Origin: Pseudomonas bharatica CSV86
GTDB lineage: Bacteria; Pseudomonadota; Gammaproteobacteria; Pseudomonadales; Pseudomonadaceae
Direction: 5' to 3'
Assembly (NCBI RefSeq): GCF_000319305.2
Contig: NZ_AMWJ02000002.1
Location: 1-64,000 of the forward strand
Length of the DNA stretch: 64,000 bases
A program made the position numbers and the translations under genes. The notes beneath the pieces are model-generated. The model ran no database searches, was not told the origin of the DNA, and saw nothing but the letters and a program-made list of their open reading frames with translations. Below are positions 29,957 to 41,010 of the stretch, in pieces (the stretch's first letter is position 1; the number at the start of each line of letters is the position of its first letter).

Positions 29957-31180
29957 ATGAAACTGCCCCACGCCCTCACCGTCGGCCTCAGCCTGCTGAC
30001 CCTGTCACTGACTGCCCTGGCCGCCGAAACCTATGCACCCAAGCCCGATCCGCTGCAAGGCGACGGCCGGGTCTCGGCGTTCTACACCTTCGACAAGGCA
30101 ATCCCCGCCACCCCGGGCAAACTGCTGCGCAGCGAACCCCTGGAGCAGACCCTCAGCCTGCCCGGCGCCGCCTCGCAACTGCGCATCCTCTACAGCTCCA
30201 CCGACGGTATCGACGGCAAGACGCCGATCGCCGTTTCCGGCGCGCTGTTCATTCCCCACGGCAAGGCGCCGGAAGGTGGCTGGCCGGTAGTGACCTGGGG
30301 CCATGGCACGGTTGGCGTGGCGGATATCTGCGCGCCGTCCTGGTCGGGGCGCTCCTATCGTGACGTGCAGTACCTGGCGCGCTGGCTGAACGAAGGCTAT
30401 GCCATCGTCGCCACCGACTACCAGGGCCTCGGCGTCCCCGGCGGCCATCCGCTGCTGAACAACCGCATGGCCGCCTACGGCATTCTCGACGCCGCCAAGG
30501 CGGTGATCGCCGGCGTCCCGGGCCTGGCCAACAAGGTGCTGGTGCTCGGCCAGTCCCAGGGCGGCGCCGGCGCCTTCGCCGCAGCCGCCTATGCACCGAT
30601 CTACGCGCCGGACCTGGGCCTGAAGGGCAGCGTCGGCACCGGGGTGATCTACACCGTCGGCAGCAAGAACGTCGGCGAGCAGGACCCGAACAAGGTCGAT
30701 GCCGCCCTCGCCTACGGTTTCTACACCCTGCTCGCGGCGCAGCAGTACAACCCGAAGATCGACCCGCGCGACTACTACACCGACAAGGCCCTGCCGCTGT
30801 TCGAACAGGCCCGCACCAGTTGCCTGGCGCAACTGACCGCCGACGTGATCGGCACCGGCCTGACCCCGGCCAATACGCGCAAAGCCAATGACGGCGAGCA
30901 ACTGAAGGCCTGGCAGGCCCAGGTCAGCTACCCGACCCTGAAGCTGGCGCAACCGATCTTCATCGGCACCGGCGCCGAGGACAAGACCCCCGCCGCCTCG
31001 ACCCAGGTTGCCCTGATGCAGGACGCCTGCAAGGCCGGCTCGGTGGTCGAGGGCCATCTGTACAAGGGGCTGGGCCATAGCGAGACGGTCAATGCCTCGC
31101 TCAAGGACTCGCTGCCGTTCGCCCGCAAGGTCTTCGCCGGCGAAACCGTCGCCCCCATCTGCAACCCCAGCGTGCAATAA
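29957..31180 (+). CDS. Secreted lipase/esterase, LIP-type alpha/beta hydrolase
   Basis: Exported hydrolase of 407 residues. A Sec signal peptide (about residues 1-22, LTLSLTALAAETY) precedes an alpha/beta-hydrolase fold of the secretory lipase type: oxyanion region TWGHGTVG, nucleophile elbow GQSQGG, Asp in GTGAEDKTPA and His in KGLGHSETV. Four Cys residues could form disulfides in the periplasm or medium. It is the first gene after the -24/-12 promoter, and is followed 12 bases later by a flavin monooxygenase gene. A shared role in releasing and using a sulfur-containing or ester substrate is inferred from context only. Confidence 0.8.
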   Translation: MKLPHALTVGLSLLTLSLTALAAETYAPKPDPLQGDGRVSAFYTFDKAIPATPGKLLRSEPLEQTLSLPGAASQLRILYSSTDGIDGKTPIAVSGALFIPHGKAPEGGWPVVTWGHGTVGVADICAPSWSGRSYRDVQYLARWLNEGYAIVATDYQGLGVPGGHPLLNNRMAAYGILDAAKAVIAGVPGLANKVLVLGQSQGGAGAFAAAAYAPIYAPDLGLKGSVGTGVIYTVGSKNVGEQDPNKVDAALAYGFYTLLAAQQYNPKIDPRDYYTDKALPLFEQARTSCLAQLTADVIGTGLTPANTRKANDGEQLKAWQAQVSYPTLKLAQPIFIGTGAEDKTPAASTQVALMQDACKAGSVVEGHLYKGLGHSETVNASLKDSLPFARKVFAGETVAPICNPSVQ

Positions 31181-31192
31181 GGACAGCGCCCC

Positions 31193-32379
31193 ATGAGTAT
31201 CGAATTCTTCACCCGCCTGCCCTTGCACGGCGAAACCCAGTTCCTCCCGGGCGACCCGCGCAACCGCGGCGACTGGCACCCCGGTGGCGACAGCACCGGC
31301 GCGGTGTCGGGCTTTCGCGTCGGTGACCACTTCACCTACATCGACTACCTGGGGCAGATCGCCAAGGCCGCGGAAATCAATGGCTTCGGCGGCGTGCTGA
31401 TGGTCAACGCGCCCTATGGCGAAGAACCCTGGACCGTCTGCTCGCTTCTGGCCCGGGAAACCCGCACGCTGAACTACGTGGCCGCCTTCCAGCCGTACCA
31501 CTACACGCCGTGGGTCGCGGTGCAGCAGGCCGCCACCTACCAGCGGGCCACCGGCAACCGGCTGATCTGGAACATCATCAACGGTGGCTCGGATGCGGTG
31601 CAGCGCCAGGTCGGGGATTTCTTCGAGCATGACGAGCGCTACGAGCGCGCCACCGAGTTCATGGACGTGGTGCGCGGCTACTGGAACTCGGAGAACTTCC
31701 ATTACGACGGGCGCTTCTTCAAGGCTGGCGGCGGCGGGTTGCGCGGCCCGCAGAAAAAGGCCGAACTGCCGCTGATCTGCACCGCCGGGTCGTCGATCCC
31801 GGCGCGGGAGTTCGCCGCCAAGCATGCCGACTTCTACCTGATGCGTGCCGAGCATCCGGACAAGATTCGTGAACTGATTGCCGATATCCGCGAGCGGGCA
31901 TTGAAATACGGGCGCAGTGATATTCGCTTCGGGCTGTCCATCGATGTGATCACCCGCGAGACCGAGGAACTGGCCCATGCCGAGGCCCGGCGCTTCTTCG
32001 ACGAAGGCGTGGCGAAGAACACCATCAAGGCCGCGGCGGCCCATGCCGGGCTGCGCACCGCACGCAAGCTAAGTTATGAGGAAGAATACGGCGACCGCGA
32101 GCAGAGCAAGCGCTTCGACGACTTCTTCATCTACCCGAACGTCTGGGCCGGCTTCGGCTACATCGGCATTCCGCCGGGGCTGGCGCTGGTGGGGAGCTAT
32201 GAAAACGTGGTGGCGCGGATCCGCGAGTACAACGAACTGGGGATCGATGTGTTCTTCCTGGCGGGGTATCCGCATCTGGAGGAGGCTTATCGGTTGGGGA
32301 GCATATCCTTCCGCATTTCCGCGGGGAGCGGGAGGCGTTGAAGCGGGCTGCTTTGCCTGGGCTTAAAGTGGCTGGCTGA
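31193..32379 (+). CDS. SsuD-like FMNH2-dependent monooxygenase (LLM family)
   Basis: Luciferase-like flavin monooxygenase similar to alkanesulfonate monooxygenases, which free sulfite from organosulfonates. Typical blocks: FGGVLMVNAPYGEEPWTVCSLLA, LNYVAAFQPYHYTPWVAVQQAA, GNRLIWNIINGGSD, HDERYERATEFMDVVRGYW, and near the end GIDVFFLAGYPHLEEAYRLG. The frame changes near 32297 in GGGG. With a fifth G the C-terminus reads EHILPHFRGEREALKRAALPG and stops at 32377-32379, the normal SsuD-type end, so the shorter frame ending in SGRR is probably an error. No flavin reductase gene is adjacent. The SfnR-like activator upstream supports a sulfur-scavenging role. Confidence 0.85.
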
Positions 32380-32399
32380 TAGCTCTTCATTGCTGTTTC

Positions 32400-32512
32400 G
32401 GGCCTCATCGCTGCGGTGCGGCGATCCGACAAGCCAGCTCCCACAGGGTCACCACTGCTCTCAAGAGCGGCACTATACCTGTGGGAGCTGGCTTGCCAGC
32501 GATGAGGCCCGA
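32400..32512. repeat. REP doublet (REPIN)
   Basis: Two inverted REP cores. The right copy is TGTGGGAGCTGGCTTGCCAG followed by CGATGAGGCC; the left copy is its inverse, with the stem replaced by the variant GGTGCGGCGATCCGACAAG. It lies between the monooxygenase and hpaA stops. Confidence 0.9.
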
Positions 32513-32521
32513 GAGAACACC

Positions 32522-33424
32522 CTAGCGCAACCCGCCCTGCCGCAACCGGTACTCCCCCGGCGTCACCTGCGCATACCTCATGAAGAACCGGCTGAAATAC
32601 GCCGGATCCTTGAACCCCAGGCTGTAGCAGATCTCGTTCGCCGAGCTTCCGGTGAACAGCAGCAGCCGCCTGGCCTCCTGCATCACCCTTTCCAGCACCA
32701 GGCGCTTGGACGGCAGGTCGGCGATTCGCCGGCAGACATCGTTCAGCCGCGCCTCGGTCACCCCGATGCCTTCGGCATAGCGCGACAGCGGCCAGTGCTC
32801 CAGGTAATGCGCTTCGATCAGTTCATTGAAGCGATGGAAGATGTGCAAGTCCTCATGCCGCGTGGTCCGCGCCGGCAGTGACCTGGCACACAGGCGCAGC
32901 AGGCTGGTCATCAGCAGCCGGGTCAGGCTGTGCAGCGCCGCCTCCCTGCCCGCCTCGGTTCCTTCCACTTCCCCATGCAACAGGTCGAACAGCACTTCCA
33001 GGCGCTGCGCCTCGACGGCGAACTTGCCTTCCAGGCCACTCAAGGCCACGCAGGCCGGCGCCACCTGGGCTCCCGGCGCCAGGCCGGGGTCGGCTTCGAG
33101 CAACTGCCACACCAGTTGCTGGCGCACCGTCAGCACATGCCCGTCGGCATCCGCCTCGGTGACGAACGAGTGGGGAATGGTCGGCGGCGTCAGAAAGAAC
33201 ATCGGCCCGGACTCGACGTACTGCTGGTCGTCCAGGTAGACCCGCACCGTCCCCGACTTGACGTAGTGCACCTGGAAAAACCGGTCATGGCGGTGCACCG
33301 GCATGTTGCGTCCGAAGAATCCGGCCAGGTTGCCGAGCTTGTCGTAGTGCACTTCCGAGTCGCTGTAGCGCTGGTCGTAGACCTGGCCGATGTTGATGTT
33401 GGGGATCGGCGTGCGATCGCTCAT
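32522..33424 (-). CDS. hpaA: AraC-family activator of 4-hydroxyphenylacetate catabolism
   Basis: AraC/XylS regulator of 300 residues, divergent from the hpa operon. The N-terminal half is a cupin effector domain (NMPVHRHDRFFQVHYVKSGTVRVYLDD, GPMFFLTPPTIPHSF). The C-terminal half has two helix-turn-helix motifs (GIGVTEARLNDVCRRIADLPSKRL and ANEICYSLGFKDPAYFSRFFMRYAQVTPGEYR). MSDRTPIPNINIGQVYDQRYSD is the typical HpaA N-terminus, which fixes the start at 33424. In E. coli HpaA activates hpaBC in response to 4-hydroxyphenylacetate; here hpaBC are not in the window, so its target may lie elsewhere or be the divergent operon. Confidence 0.88.
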   Translation of the reverse strand: MSDRTPIPNINIGQVYDQRYSDSEVHYDKLGNLAGFFGRNMPVHRHDRFFQVHYVKSGTVRVYLDDQQYVESGPMFFLTPPTIPHSFVTEADADGHVLTVRQQLVWQLLEADPGLAPGAQVAPACVALSGLEGKFAVEAQRLEVLFDLLHGEVEGTEAGREAALHSLTRLLMTSLLRLCARSLPARTTRHEDLHIFHRFNELIEAHYLEHWPLSRYAEGIGVTEARLNDVCRRIADLPSKRLVLERVMQEARRLLLFTGSSANEICYSLGFKDPAYFSRFFMRYAQVTPGEYRLRQGGLR

Positions 33425-33503
33425 GACTGCCCTCACCTCTTGCCGCTTTCTTGTTCTGCCCGCCAGCTTACCCCTGCGCCCGGCGATCGGCAGCTTGCAT
33501 TTC

Positions 33504-33537
33504 GTTAACATCTTAATTATAACGTTAACACATTAAC
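33504..33537. promoter_or_regulatory. Tandem HpaR-type operators upstream of hpaG1
   Basis: GTTAACACATTAAC (33524-33537) is a GTTAA-N4-TTAAC palindrome; GTTAACATCTTAAT (33504-33517) is a weaker copy 20 bases before it, two helical turns. The same sequence with one change occurs in front of hpaR at 41465-41478. Shared sites upstream of the operon and of its MarR-type gene indicate the repressor's operator. Confidence 0.65.
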
Positions 33538-33590
33538 AATTATCCACCTGGGGCACCCCGTGTCGTCCCGCCCACTGCCAGGAGAAGAGC

Positions 33591-34262
33591 ATGAGCCGTG
33601 CCCTGCATGACGCTGCCACCGGCACCCTGTTCGGCGTTGCGCTGAACTACAAGGGGCTGCTGGAACAGCGTCTCGCCGAATTCGAACAGGCGCCGTACCA
33701 GAAGCCACCGGTCAAGCCGGTGCTGTTCATCAAGACCCCCAACACCCGCAATGGCCACGGCCAGCCAGTGGTCTATCCCAAGGGCGTCGAGCGCCTGCAG
33801 GCCGGCCCCGCCCTGGGCGTGGTGATCGGCAAGCGCGCCACCCGGGTCAGCGCCGAACAGGCCCTGGACCACGTTGCCGGCTTCACCATCGTCAACGAAT
33901 TCAGCCTGCCGGAAGAGAGCTACTACCGCCCGGCGGTCAAGGCCAAGTGCCGTGACGGTTTCTGCGTGATCGGCCCGGAGCTGGTGCCGGTGGCACAGAT
34001 CGCCGACCCGCATGCCCTGGACATCCGCCTGTTCATCAACGGCGAAGTCCGCCAGCAGAACAGCACCGCCAACCTGGTGCGCGGCATTGCGCAACTGATC
34101 GCCGAAATCACCGAATTCATGACCCTGCATGAAGGCGACGTGCTGATCACCGGCACCCCTGAAGGCCGTGTCGATGTGCAGCCGGGCGACCAGGTCGAAA
34201 TCGAAATCACCGGGCTGGGGCGCCTGGCCAATCCCATCGTCGCCGAACAGGAGGCCCACTGA
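33591..34262 (+). CDS. hpaG1: HpaG N-terminal subunit: 5-oxopent-3-ene-1,2,5-tricarboxylate decarboxylase / isomerase
   Basis: First gene of the homoprotocatechuate meta-cleavage operon. The FAH-family protein of 223 residues (FGVALNYKGLLEQRL, PVLFIKTPNTRNGHGQPV, EITEFMTLHEGDVLITGTPEG) corresponds to the N-terminal half of the E. coli bifunctional HpaG, which is two fused FAH domains. Here the halves are separate genes, as is common in Pseudomonas. Its stop overlaps the next start (TGATGA at 34260). GGAG stands 7 bases before the ATG. Confidence 0.9.
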   Translation: MSRALHDAATGTLFGVALNYKGLLEQRLAEFEQAPYQKPPVKPVLFIKTPNTRNGHGQPVVYPKGVERLQAGPALGVVIGKRATRVSAEQALDHVAGFTIVNEFSLPEESYYRPAVKAKCRDGFCVIGPELVPVAQIADPHALDIRLFINGEVRQQNSTANLVRGIAQLIAEITEFMTLHEGDVLITGTPEGRVDVQPGDQVEIEITGLGRLANPIVAEQEAH

Positions 34263-35035
34263 TGAAACACGCTCGTATCCGTTTCCAGGGTGAAGTCCAC
34301 GCGGTGACCGTGGAAGCCGACAACGCCGTGCGCCTGGCCGATGGCAGGCTGCTCGGCGAAGACCAGGTCGAGTGGTTGCCGCCTGCCAACGGCAGCATGT
34401 TCGCCCTCGGCCTGAACTACGCCGACCACGCCGCCGAACTGGCCTTCGCCCCGCCAACCGAGCCGCTGGCGTTCGTCAAGTCGCCCGGCACCTACACCGG
34501 CCACAACCAGGTCACCTGGCGCCCGGACAACATCAAGTACATGCACTACGAGTGCGAGCTGGTGGCGGTGATCGGCAAGCCGGCGCGCAACGTCAAGCGC
34601 GAGGACGCCCTGGAGTACCTGGCCGGCTACACGGTCTGCAACGACTACGCCATCCGCGACTACCTGGAGAACTACTACCGGCCCAACCTGCGGGTGAAGA
34701 ACCGCGACTGCACCACCCCGGTCGGCCCGTGGATCGTGGACGTCGCCGATGTGCCGGACCCGTCCAGCCTGACCCTGCGCACCTGGATCAACGGTGAGCT
34801 GAAACAGGAAGGCACGACCCGCGACATGATCTTCGACATCCCCTACCTGATCGAATACCTGTCCAGCTTCATGACCCTGCAACCCGGCGACATGATCGCC
34901 ACCGGCACCCCGGAAGGCCTGGCCGACGTGGTGCCGGGCGATGAAGTGGTGGTGGAAGTGGAAGGTGTCGGCCGCCTGGTCAACCGCATCGTCAGCGAAG
35001 CCGAGTTCTTCGCCCAATACAAAAAAGAGGCATGA
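34262..35035 (+). CDS. hpaG2: HpaG C-terminal subunit: 2-hydroxyhepta-2,4-diene-1,7-dioate isomerase
   Basis: FAH-family protein of 257 residues, partner of the preceding gene. Motifs: FALGLNYADHAAELAF, PLAFVKSPGTYTGHNQ, metal-binding Glu/Asp set around YECELVAVIGK and NDYAIRDYLENYY, and FMTLQPGDMIATGTPEGLAD. Together the two subunits decarboxylate 5-oxopent-3-ene-1,2,5-tricarboxylate and isomerise the product before hydration by HpaH. It overlaps both neighbours by a few bases, which points to coupled translation. Confidence 0.9.
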   Translation: MKHARIRFQGEVHAVTVEADNAVRLADGRLLGEDQVEWLPPANGSMFALGLNYADHAAELAFAPPTEPLAFVKSPGTYTGHNQVTWRPDNIKYMHYECELVAVIGKPARNVKREDALEYLAGYTVCNDYAIRDYLENYYRPNLRVKNRDCTTPVGPWIVDVADVPDPSSLTLRTWINGELKQEGTTRDMIFDIPYLIEYLSSFMTLQPGDMIATGTPEGLADVVPGDEVVVEVEGVGRLVNRIVSEAEFFAQYKKEA

Positions 35036-35040
35036 GCAGC

Positions 35041-36501
<1,461 letters not shown>

Positions 36502-36542
36502 CCGGTAGACGAGGTTGCCTGAAAACCTGAGGCAACCCCAAT

Positions 36543-36641
36543 CCCTGTGGGAGCTGGCTTGCCAGCGATGAGGCCCTGGCTGACCCCCTGAGGTGCTGCT
36601 GATGGCCCTATCGCTGGCAAGCCAGCTCCCACAGGGACCGT
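36543..36641. repeat. REP doublet inside the hpa operon
   Basis: Two inverted copies of CTGTGGGAGCTGGCTTGCCA with CGATGAGGCC-type flanks, separated by about 40 bases, lying between hpaE and hpaD. A REPIN within an operon may act as an mRNA-stability boundary and change downstream gene dosage. Confidence 0.9.
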
Positions 36642-36670
36642 GCAACCAACAAGAAACCAGGAGTTCCACC

Positions 36671-37528
36671 ATGGGCGAAGTCGTCCTGGCAGCCAAGGTC
36701 TGCCACGTCCCCTCGATGTACCTGTCGGAGCTGCCCGGCAAGCACCACGGCTGTCGTGAAGCGGCCATCGCCGGGCACAAGGAAATCGGCCGCCGCGCCC
36801 GCGAACTGGGCGCCGATACCGCGGTGGTGTTCGATGTGCACTGGCTGGTCAACAGCGCCTACCACATCAACTGCGGCGAGCATTTCAAAGGCGTCTACAC
36901 CAGCAACGAACTGCCGCATTTCATCAAGGACATGGCCTTCGAGTATCCCGGCTGCCCTGAACTGGGCGAACTGATCGCCGCCGAGGCCAACGCCGCCGGT
37001 GTGCGTACCCAGGCCCACAATATCCCGAGCCTGGAGCTGGAATACGGCACCCTGGTGCCGATGCGCTACATGCATATGGGCGTGCCGGAGGAAGAACGCC
37101 TGAAGGTGGTGTCCATCGCCGCCTGGTGCGCCTGGCACCGTCTGGAGGACAGCCTGGCCTTCGGCGCCGCCGTGCGCCGGGCCATCGACAAGAGCGACCG
37201 CAAGGTCCTGGTGCTGGCCTCCGGCTCCCTCTCCCACCGTTTCTCCGACGACCGCAACGCCGAAGCCAACATCCACAACTGGACCCGCGAATTCGACAAG
37301 CAGGTCGACCTGCGCGTGGTGGAACTGTGGAAGCAGGGTCGCTTCAAGGAGTTCTGCGCAATGCTCCCCGACTACGCCACGGCCTGCTACGGCGAAGGCG
37401 GCATGCACGACACCGCGATGCTCCTCGGCCTGCTCGGCGGCGCCAACTACGACAAGCCGGTGGAGGTCCTGACCGAGGCCTTCGGCAGCTCCGGCACCGG
37501 GCAGATCAACGCTATTTTCCCGCTCTGA
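36671..37528 (+). CDS. hpaD: 3,4-dihydroxyphenylacetate 2,3-dioxygenase
   Basis: Ring-cleaving extradiol dioxygenase that opens homoprotocatechuate to 5-carboxymethyl-2-hydroxymuconate semialdehyde. 285 residues of the class III (LigB-like) type: N-terminal KVCHVPSMYLSELPGKHHG with the early metal His, VVFDVHWLVNSAYHINCG, and LASGSLSHRFSDDRNAE. The start at 36671 has AGGAG about 9 bases upstream. This is the pathway's committing ring cleavage. Confidence 0.92.
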   Translation: MGEVVLAAKVCHVPSMYLSELPGKHHGCREAAIAGHKEIGRRARELGADTAVVFDVHWLVNSAYHINCGEHFKGVYTSNELPHFIKDMAFEYPGCPELGELIAAEANAAGVRTQAHNIPSLELEYGTLVPMRYMHMGVPEEERLKVVSIAAWCAWHRLEDSLAFGAAVRRAIDKSDRKVLVLASGSLSHRFSDDRNAEANIHNWTREFDKQVDLRVVELWKQGRFKEFCAMLPDYATACYGEGGMHDTAMLLGLLGGANYDKPVEVLTEAFGSSGTGQINAIFPL

Positions 37529-37543
37529 TTCCAAGGAAGCCCC

Positions 37544-37936
37544 ATGCCCCATTTCATCGCTGAAATCACCGACAACATCGAAGCCCGGGCCGACCTGCCG
37601 GGCCTGTTCGAGAAGGTCCACGCCACCCTCGGCGCCAGCGGCGTGTTTCCTTTGGGCGGCATCCGCAGCCGCGCGGTGCGCCTGGACACCTGGCGCATGG
37701 CCGACGGCAAGCACGACTACGCCTTCGTTCATATGACCCTGAAGGTTGGCCACGGCCGCGACCTGGAAACCCGCACGAAAGTCGCCGAACAGCTCTTTGC
37801 CGTCATCACCGAACACTTCGCCGCCCTGCAGGCCGAGCGCTTGCTGGCCCTGTCGTTCGAGATGAGCGAACTGCACCCGCAACTCAACTTCAAGCAGAAC
37901 AACGTCCACGCGTTTCTCGACAACCAGGCGGGTTGA
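37544..37936 (+). CDS. hpaF: 5-carboxymethyl-2-hydroxymuconate delta-isomerase
   Basis: Small tautomerase-superfamily enzyme (130 residues) beginning MPHFIAEITDNIEARADLPG, with the catalytic Pro expected at residue 2 after Met removal. It isomerises 5-carboxymethyl-2-hydroxymuconate before decarboxylation by HpaG. AAGGAAG lies 8 bases before the ATG. Length and C-terminal segment (ELHPQLNFKQNNVHAFL) agree with HpaF/HpcD. Confidence 0.93.
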   Translation: MPHFIAEITDNIEARADLPGLFEKVHATLGASGVFPLGGIRSRAVRLDTWRMADGKHDYAFVHMTLKVGHGRDLETRTKVAEQLFAVITEHFAALQAERLLALSFEMSELHPQLNFKQNNVHAFLDNQAG

Positions 37937-37985
37937 CCTCCCCGCCTGAACTCCCCATGGCCACTCTGACAAAAAGTACAAGATC

Positions 37986-39290
37986 ATGAGCACAGCCAAT
38001 ACCGCAGATAGCGTCACCCTTGCCCGTCAGGATTCGACCCATTCCACCGTGACCTGGCGGCTGATGCCGCTGTTGCTGGTGTGTTACCTGTTCGCCCACC
38101 TCGACCGCATCAACATCGGCTTCGCCAAGATGCAGATGAGCACCGACCTGCACTTCAGCGACACCGTGTACGGCTTCGGCGCCGGACTGTTCTTCATTGC
38201 CTATGCACTGTTCGGCGTGCCGAGCAATATTGCCCTGGATCGCTTCGGCCCGCGGCGCTGGATCGCCACGCTGATGGTGGTCTGGGGCGCGCTTTCGACC
38301 AGCATGCTGCTGGTGCAGACGCCCACCGGCTTCTATGTGCTGCGCTTCCTCCTGGGCGTGGCCGAGGCCGGGTTCTTCCCGGGCATCCTGGTCTACCTCA
38401 ACCGTTGGTATCCCGCCAGGCGCCGCGCCGGGATCACCGCGCTGTTCGCCATCGCCGTGCCCATGGCCGGGGTGATCGGCGGGCCGCTGTCGGGCGGCAT
38501 TCTCGAGCTGTTCCACGACGCCGCCGGCCTGCGCGGCTGGCAGTGGATGTTCCTGATCGAGGGTGCTCCGGTCATCCTGCTCGGCATGGTCGTCCTCAAG
38601 TGCCTGCCGGACAGCTTCGCCAGTGTCGACTGGTTGAGCGCCGAACAAAAGCAAAGCCTGCGCGACGAGCTGGACAAGGAAGAGCAACGCAAGTCGATCA
38701 CTTCCTTCAGCGGCATCCTCGGCGACGCCCGGGTCTGGCTGCTGGTGGCGGTGTACTGCGCGGTCATGCTGGCGGTGAACACCCTGGCCTTCTGGATGCC
38801 GACCCTGATCCATGCCGCCGGCATCGGCAGCGACGGCCGTGTCGGCCTGCTCAGCGCCGTGCCGTACCTGGCCGGCTGCTGCTTCATGATCGCTTGCGGG
38901 CGCTCCTCGGACCGCCGCCGCGAAAGGCGCTGGCACCTGTGCGTGCCGCTGCTGATGTCCGCCGTCGGCATCGCCGTGGCCGGCATCGCCCCGCAGAACC
39001 CGACCCTGGTGATGGGCGGCCTGATAGTCGCCGGCATGGGCGCCAGCGCGGCCCTGCCGATGTTCTGGCAATTGCCGCCGGCCTTCCTGGCCAACACCAC
39101 CCAGGCCGCCGGCATCGCCCTGATCAGCTCGTTCGGCAGCATCGCTTCGTTCGCCGCGCCCTACCTGATCGGCTGGATGCGCGACACCACCCACAGCGCC
39201 AGCCTTGCCCTGTACGTGCTGGCCTTCTTCATCACCCTTGGTGGCCTGCTGGTGCTGCGCACCCACGCCGCCGCCGTCAACCCTCAGTAA
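37986..39290 (+). CDS. hpaX: MFS transporter for 4-hydroxyphenylacetate
   Basis: Major facilitator of the anion:cation symporter (phthalate/ACS) group, 434 residues and about 12 helices. The N-terminal loop [21 protein letters not shown] and the motif between helices 2 and 3 ([21 protein letters not shown]) are typical. Its location between hpaF and hpaH identifies it as the HpaX-type permease importing 4-hydroxyphenylacetate or the 3,4-dihydroxy compound. The start at 37986 lies 49 bases after hpaF. Confidence 0.88.
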   Translation: MSTANTADSVTLARQDSTHSTVTWRLMPLLLVCYLFAHLDRINIGFAKMQMSTDLHFSDTVYGFGAGLFFIAYALFGVPSNIALDRFGPRRWIATLMVVWGALSTSMLLVQTPTGFYVLRFLLGVAEAGFFPGILVYLNRWYPARRRAGITALFAIAVPMAGVIGGPLSGGILELFHDAAGLRGWQWMFLIEGAPVILLGMVVLKCLPDSFASVDWLSAEQKQSLRDELDKEEQRKSITSFSGILGDARVWLLVAVYCAVMLAVNTLAFWMPTLIHAAGIGSDGRVGLLSAVPYLAGCCFMIACGRSSDRRRERRWHLCVPLLMSAVGIAVAGIAPQNPTLVMGGLIVAGMGASAALPMFWQLPPAFLANTTQAAGIALISSFGSIASFAAPYLIGWMRDTTHSASLALYVLAFFITLGGLLVLRTHAAAVNPQ

Positions 39291-39301
39291 GAGATTCGAT
39301 C

Positions 39302-40105
39302 ATGCTCGACCACAGCCAGATCCTCAGCGCCGCGGCCCAACTGGACCGGGCCGAACGCAACCGCGAACAGGTGCGCCAGTTTTCCCTGGAGCACCCCGGC
39401 ATCACCATCGAGGACGCCTATGCCATCCAGCGCGCCTGGGTGGCGCAGAAGATCAAGGACGGGCGCAAGCTGGTCGGCCACAAGATCGGCCTGACCTCTC
39501 GCGCCATGCAGGTTTCTTCCAACATCACCGAACCGGACTACGGCGCGCTGCTGGACGACATGCTGTTCGAGGAAGGCAGCGACATCCCGTTCGAGCGCTT
39601 CATCGTGCCGCGCGTGGAAGTGGAGCTGGCGTTCATCCTCGGCAAGCCGCTGAAGGGGCCGAATGTCACGGTGTTCGATGTGCTCGACGCCACCGAGTGG
39701 GTGATTCCGGCCCTGGAAATCATCGACGCGCGCATCCAGCAGGTCGATCCGCAGACCCAGGTCACCCGCAAGGTCTTCGACACCATCTCCGACAACGCGG
39801 CCAACGCCGGCGTGGTCATGGGCGGACGCCCGGTGCGGCCGACCGATATCGACCTGCGCAAGGTCCCCGCAGTGCTTTACCGCAACGGCGTGATCGAGGA
39901 ATCCGGGGTTTCCGCCGCCGTGCTCAACCACCCGGCCAAGGGCGTGGCGTGGCTGGCCAACAAGCTGGCGCCGTACGACGTCACCCTGGAGGCCGGGCAG
40001 ATCATCCTCGGCGGCTCCTTCACCCGCCCGGTGGCGGCGCGCCCGGGCGATACCTTCCATGTCGACTACGACATGCTCGGCTCCATCGCCTGCCGTTTCG
40101 TCTGA
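39302..40105 (+). CDS. hpaH: 2-oxo-hept-4-ene-1,7-dioate hydratase
   Basis: Hydratase of the FAH/MhpD superfamily, 267 residues, adding water to 2-oxohept-4-ene-1,7-dioate. Landmarks: [31 protein letters not shown], the metal-binding region [17 protein letters not shown], and IIDARIQ. The start [18 protein letters not shown] at 39302 is 12 bases after the hpaX stop. A much longer frame starting inside hpaX in this register is only a shadow. Confidence 0.93.
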   Translation: MLDHSQILSAAAQLDRAERNREQVRQFSLEHPGITIEDAYAIQRAWVAQKIKDGRKLVGHKIGLTSRAMQVSSNITEPDYGALLDDMLFEEGSDIPFERFIVPRVEVELAFILGKPLKGPNVTVFDVLDATEWVIPALEIIDARIQQVDPQTQVTRKVFDTISDNAANAGVVMGGRPVRPTDIDLRKVPAVLYRNGVIEESGVSAAVLNHPAKGVAWLANKLAPYDVTLEAGQIILGGSFTRPVAARPGDTFHVDYDMLGSIACRFV

Positions 40106-40118
40106 TCAGGAGGTTTCC

Positions 40119-40922
40119 ATGGACATGCCCATCAACCGCTTCAAGCAGCGCCTGCAGCAGGACCAGGCGCAGATCGGCCTGTGGCTCGGCCTGGCCGACG
40201 CCTACTGTGCAGAGCTGGCGGCCAACGCCGGGTTCGACTGGCTGCTGATCGACGGCGAGCACGCGCCGAACGACCTGCGCGGCATGCTCGCGCAACTGCA
40301 GGCGGTGGCGCCCTATGCCAGCGAGGCGATCATCCGCCCGGTAATCGGCGACACCGCGCTGATCAAGCAGATCCTCGATATCGGCGCGCAGACCTTGCTG
40401 GTGCCGATGGTCGACAGTGCCGAGCAGGCGCGGCAACTGGTGCGTGCCATGCATTACCCGCCCAGGGGCGTGCGTGGCGTGGGTAGCGCGCTGGCGCGGG
40501 CGTCGCGCTGGAACAGCATTCCCGGGTACCTCGATCACGCCGATGCGCAGATGTGCCTGCTGGTGCAGATCGAGAACCTGGAGGCGCTGGCTAACCTGGA
40601 CGAGATCGTGGCCGTGGAAGGAGTCGATGGCGTGTTCATAGGGCCGGCGGACTTGAGTGCGTCCATGGGCCATCGCGGCAATCCGGGGCACCCGCAGGTG
40701 CAAGCGGCGATCGAGGACGCCATCCTGCGGATCAACAAGGCCGGCAAGGCGGCGGGGATCCTCAGCGCCGACGAGAAACTGGCCCGGCGCTATATCGAAC
40801 TGGGGGCCAGGTTCGTCGCGGTGGGGGTGGATACCACGGTGCTGATGCGCGGGTTGCAGGGCTTGGCGGCGAAGTTCAAGGAAGGCCAGGTGGTAGAGCC
40901 AACCTCCGGCGGCGTCTATTAG
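40119..40922 (+). CDS. hpaI: 4-hydroxy-2-oxoheptane-1,7-dioate aldolase
   Basis: Class II (metal-dependent) aldolase cleaving 4-hydroxy-2-oxoheptanedioate to pyruvate and succinate semialdehyde, the last step of the pathway. 267 residues with [90 protein letters not shown] is 6 bases before ATG 40119. It ends the operon and is followed by a REP doublet. Confidence 0.93.
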   Translation: MDMPINRFKQRLQQDQAQIGLWLGLADAYCAELAANAGFDWLLIDGEHAPNDLRGMLAQLQAVAPYASEAIIRPVIGDTALIKQILDIGAQTLLVPMVDSAEQARQLVRAMHYPPRGVRGVGSALARASRWNSIPGYLDHADAQMCLLVQIENLEALANLDEIVAVEGVDGVFIGPADLSASMGHRGNPGHPQVQAAIEDAILRINKAGKAAGILSADEKLARRYIELGARFVAVGVDTTVLMRGLQGLAAKFKEGQVVEPTSGGVY

Positions 40923-40927
40923 TCAGT

Positions 40928-41003
40928 CATCGCTGGCAAGCCAGCTCCCACAGGGTTCTGTGGGAGCTGCGGTTCGGCGCTCCGACTTGCCAGCGATGAG
41001 GCC
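40928..41003. repeat. REP doublet with variant stem
   Basis: CATCGCTGGCAAGCCAGCTC inverted against a second copy whose stem reads CTGCGGTTCGGCGCTCCGAC, a variant related to those at 32400 and 50151. It lies between convergent hpaI and hpaR. Confidence 0.88.
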
Positions 41004-41010
41004 CTCAAGA

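Noticed and set aside
30005..32044. A 679-codon open frame antisense to the lipase and monooxygenase genes
   Set aside because: Composition artefact of GC-rich codons; the plus-strand frames encode recognisable enzymes with signal peptide and catalytic motifs.
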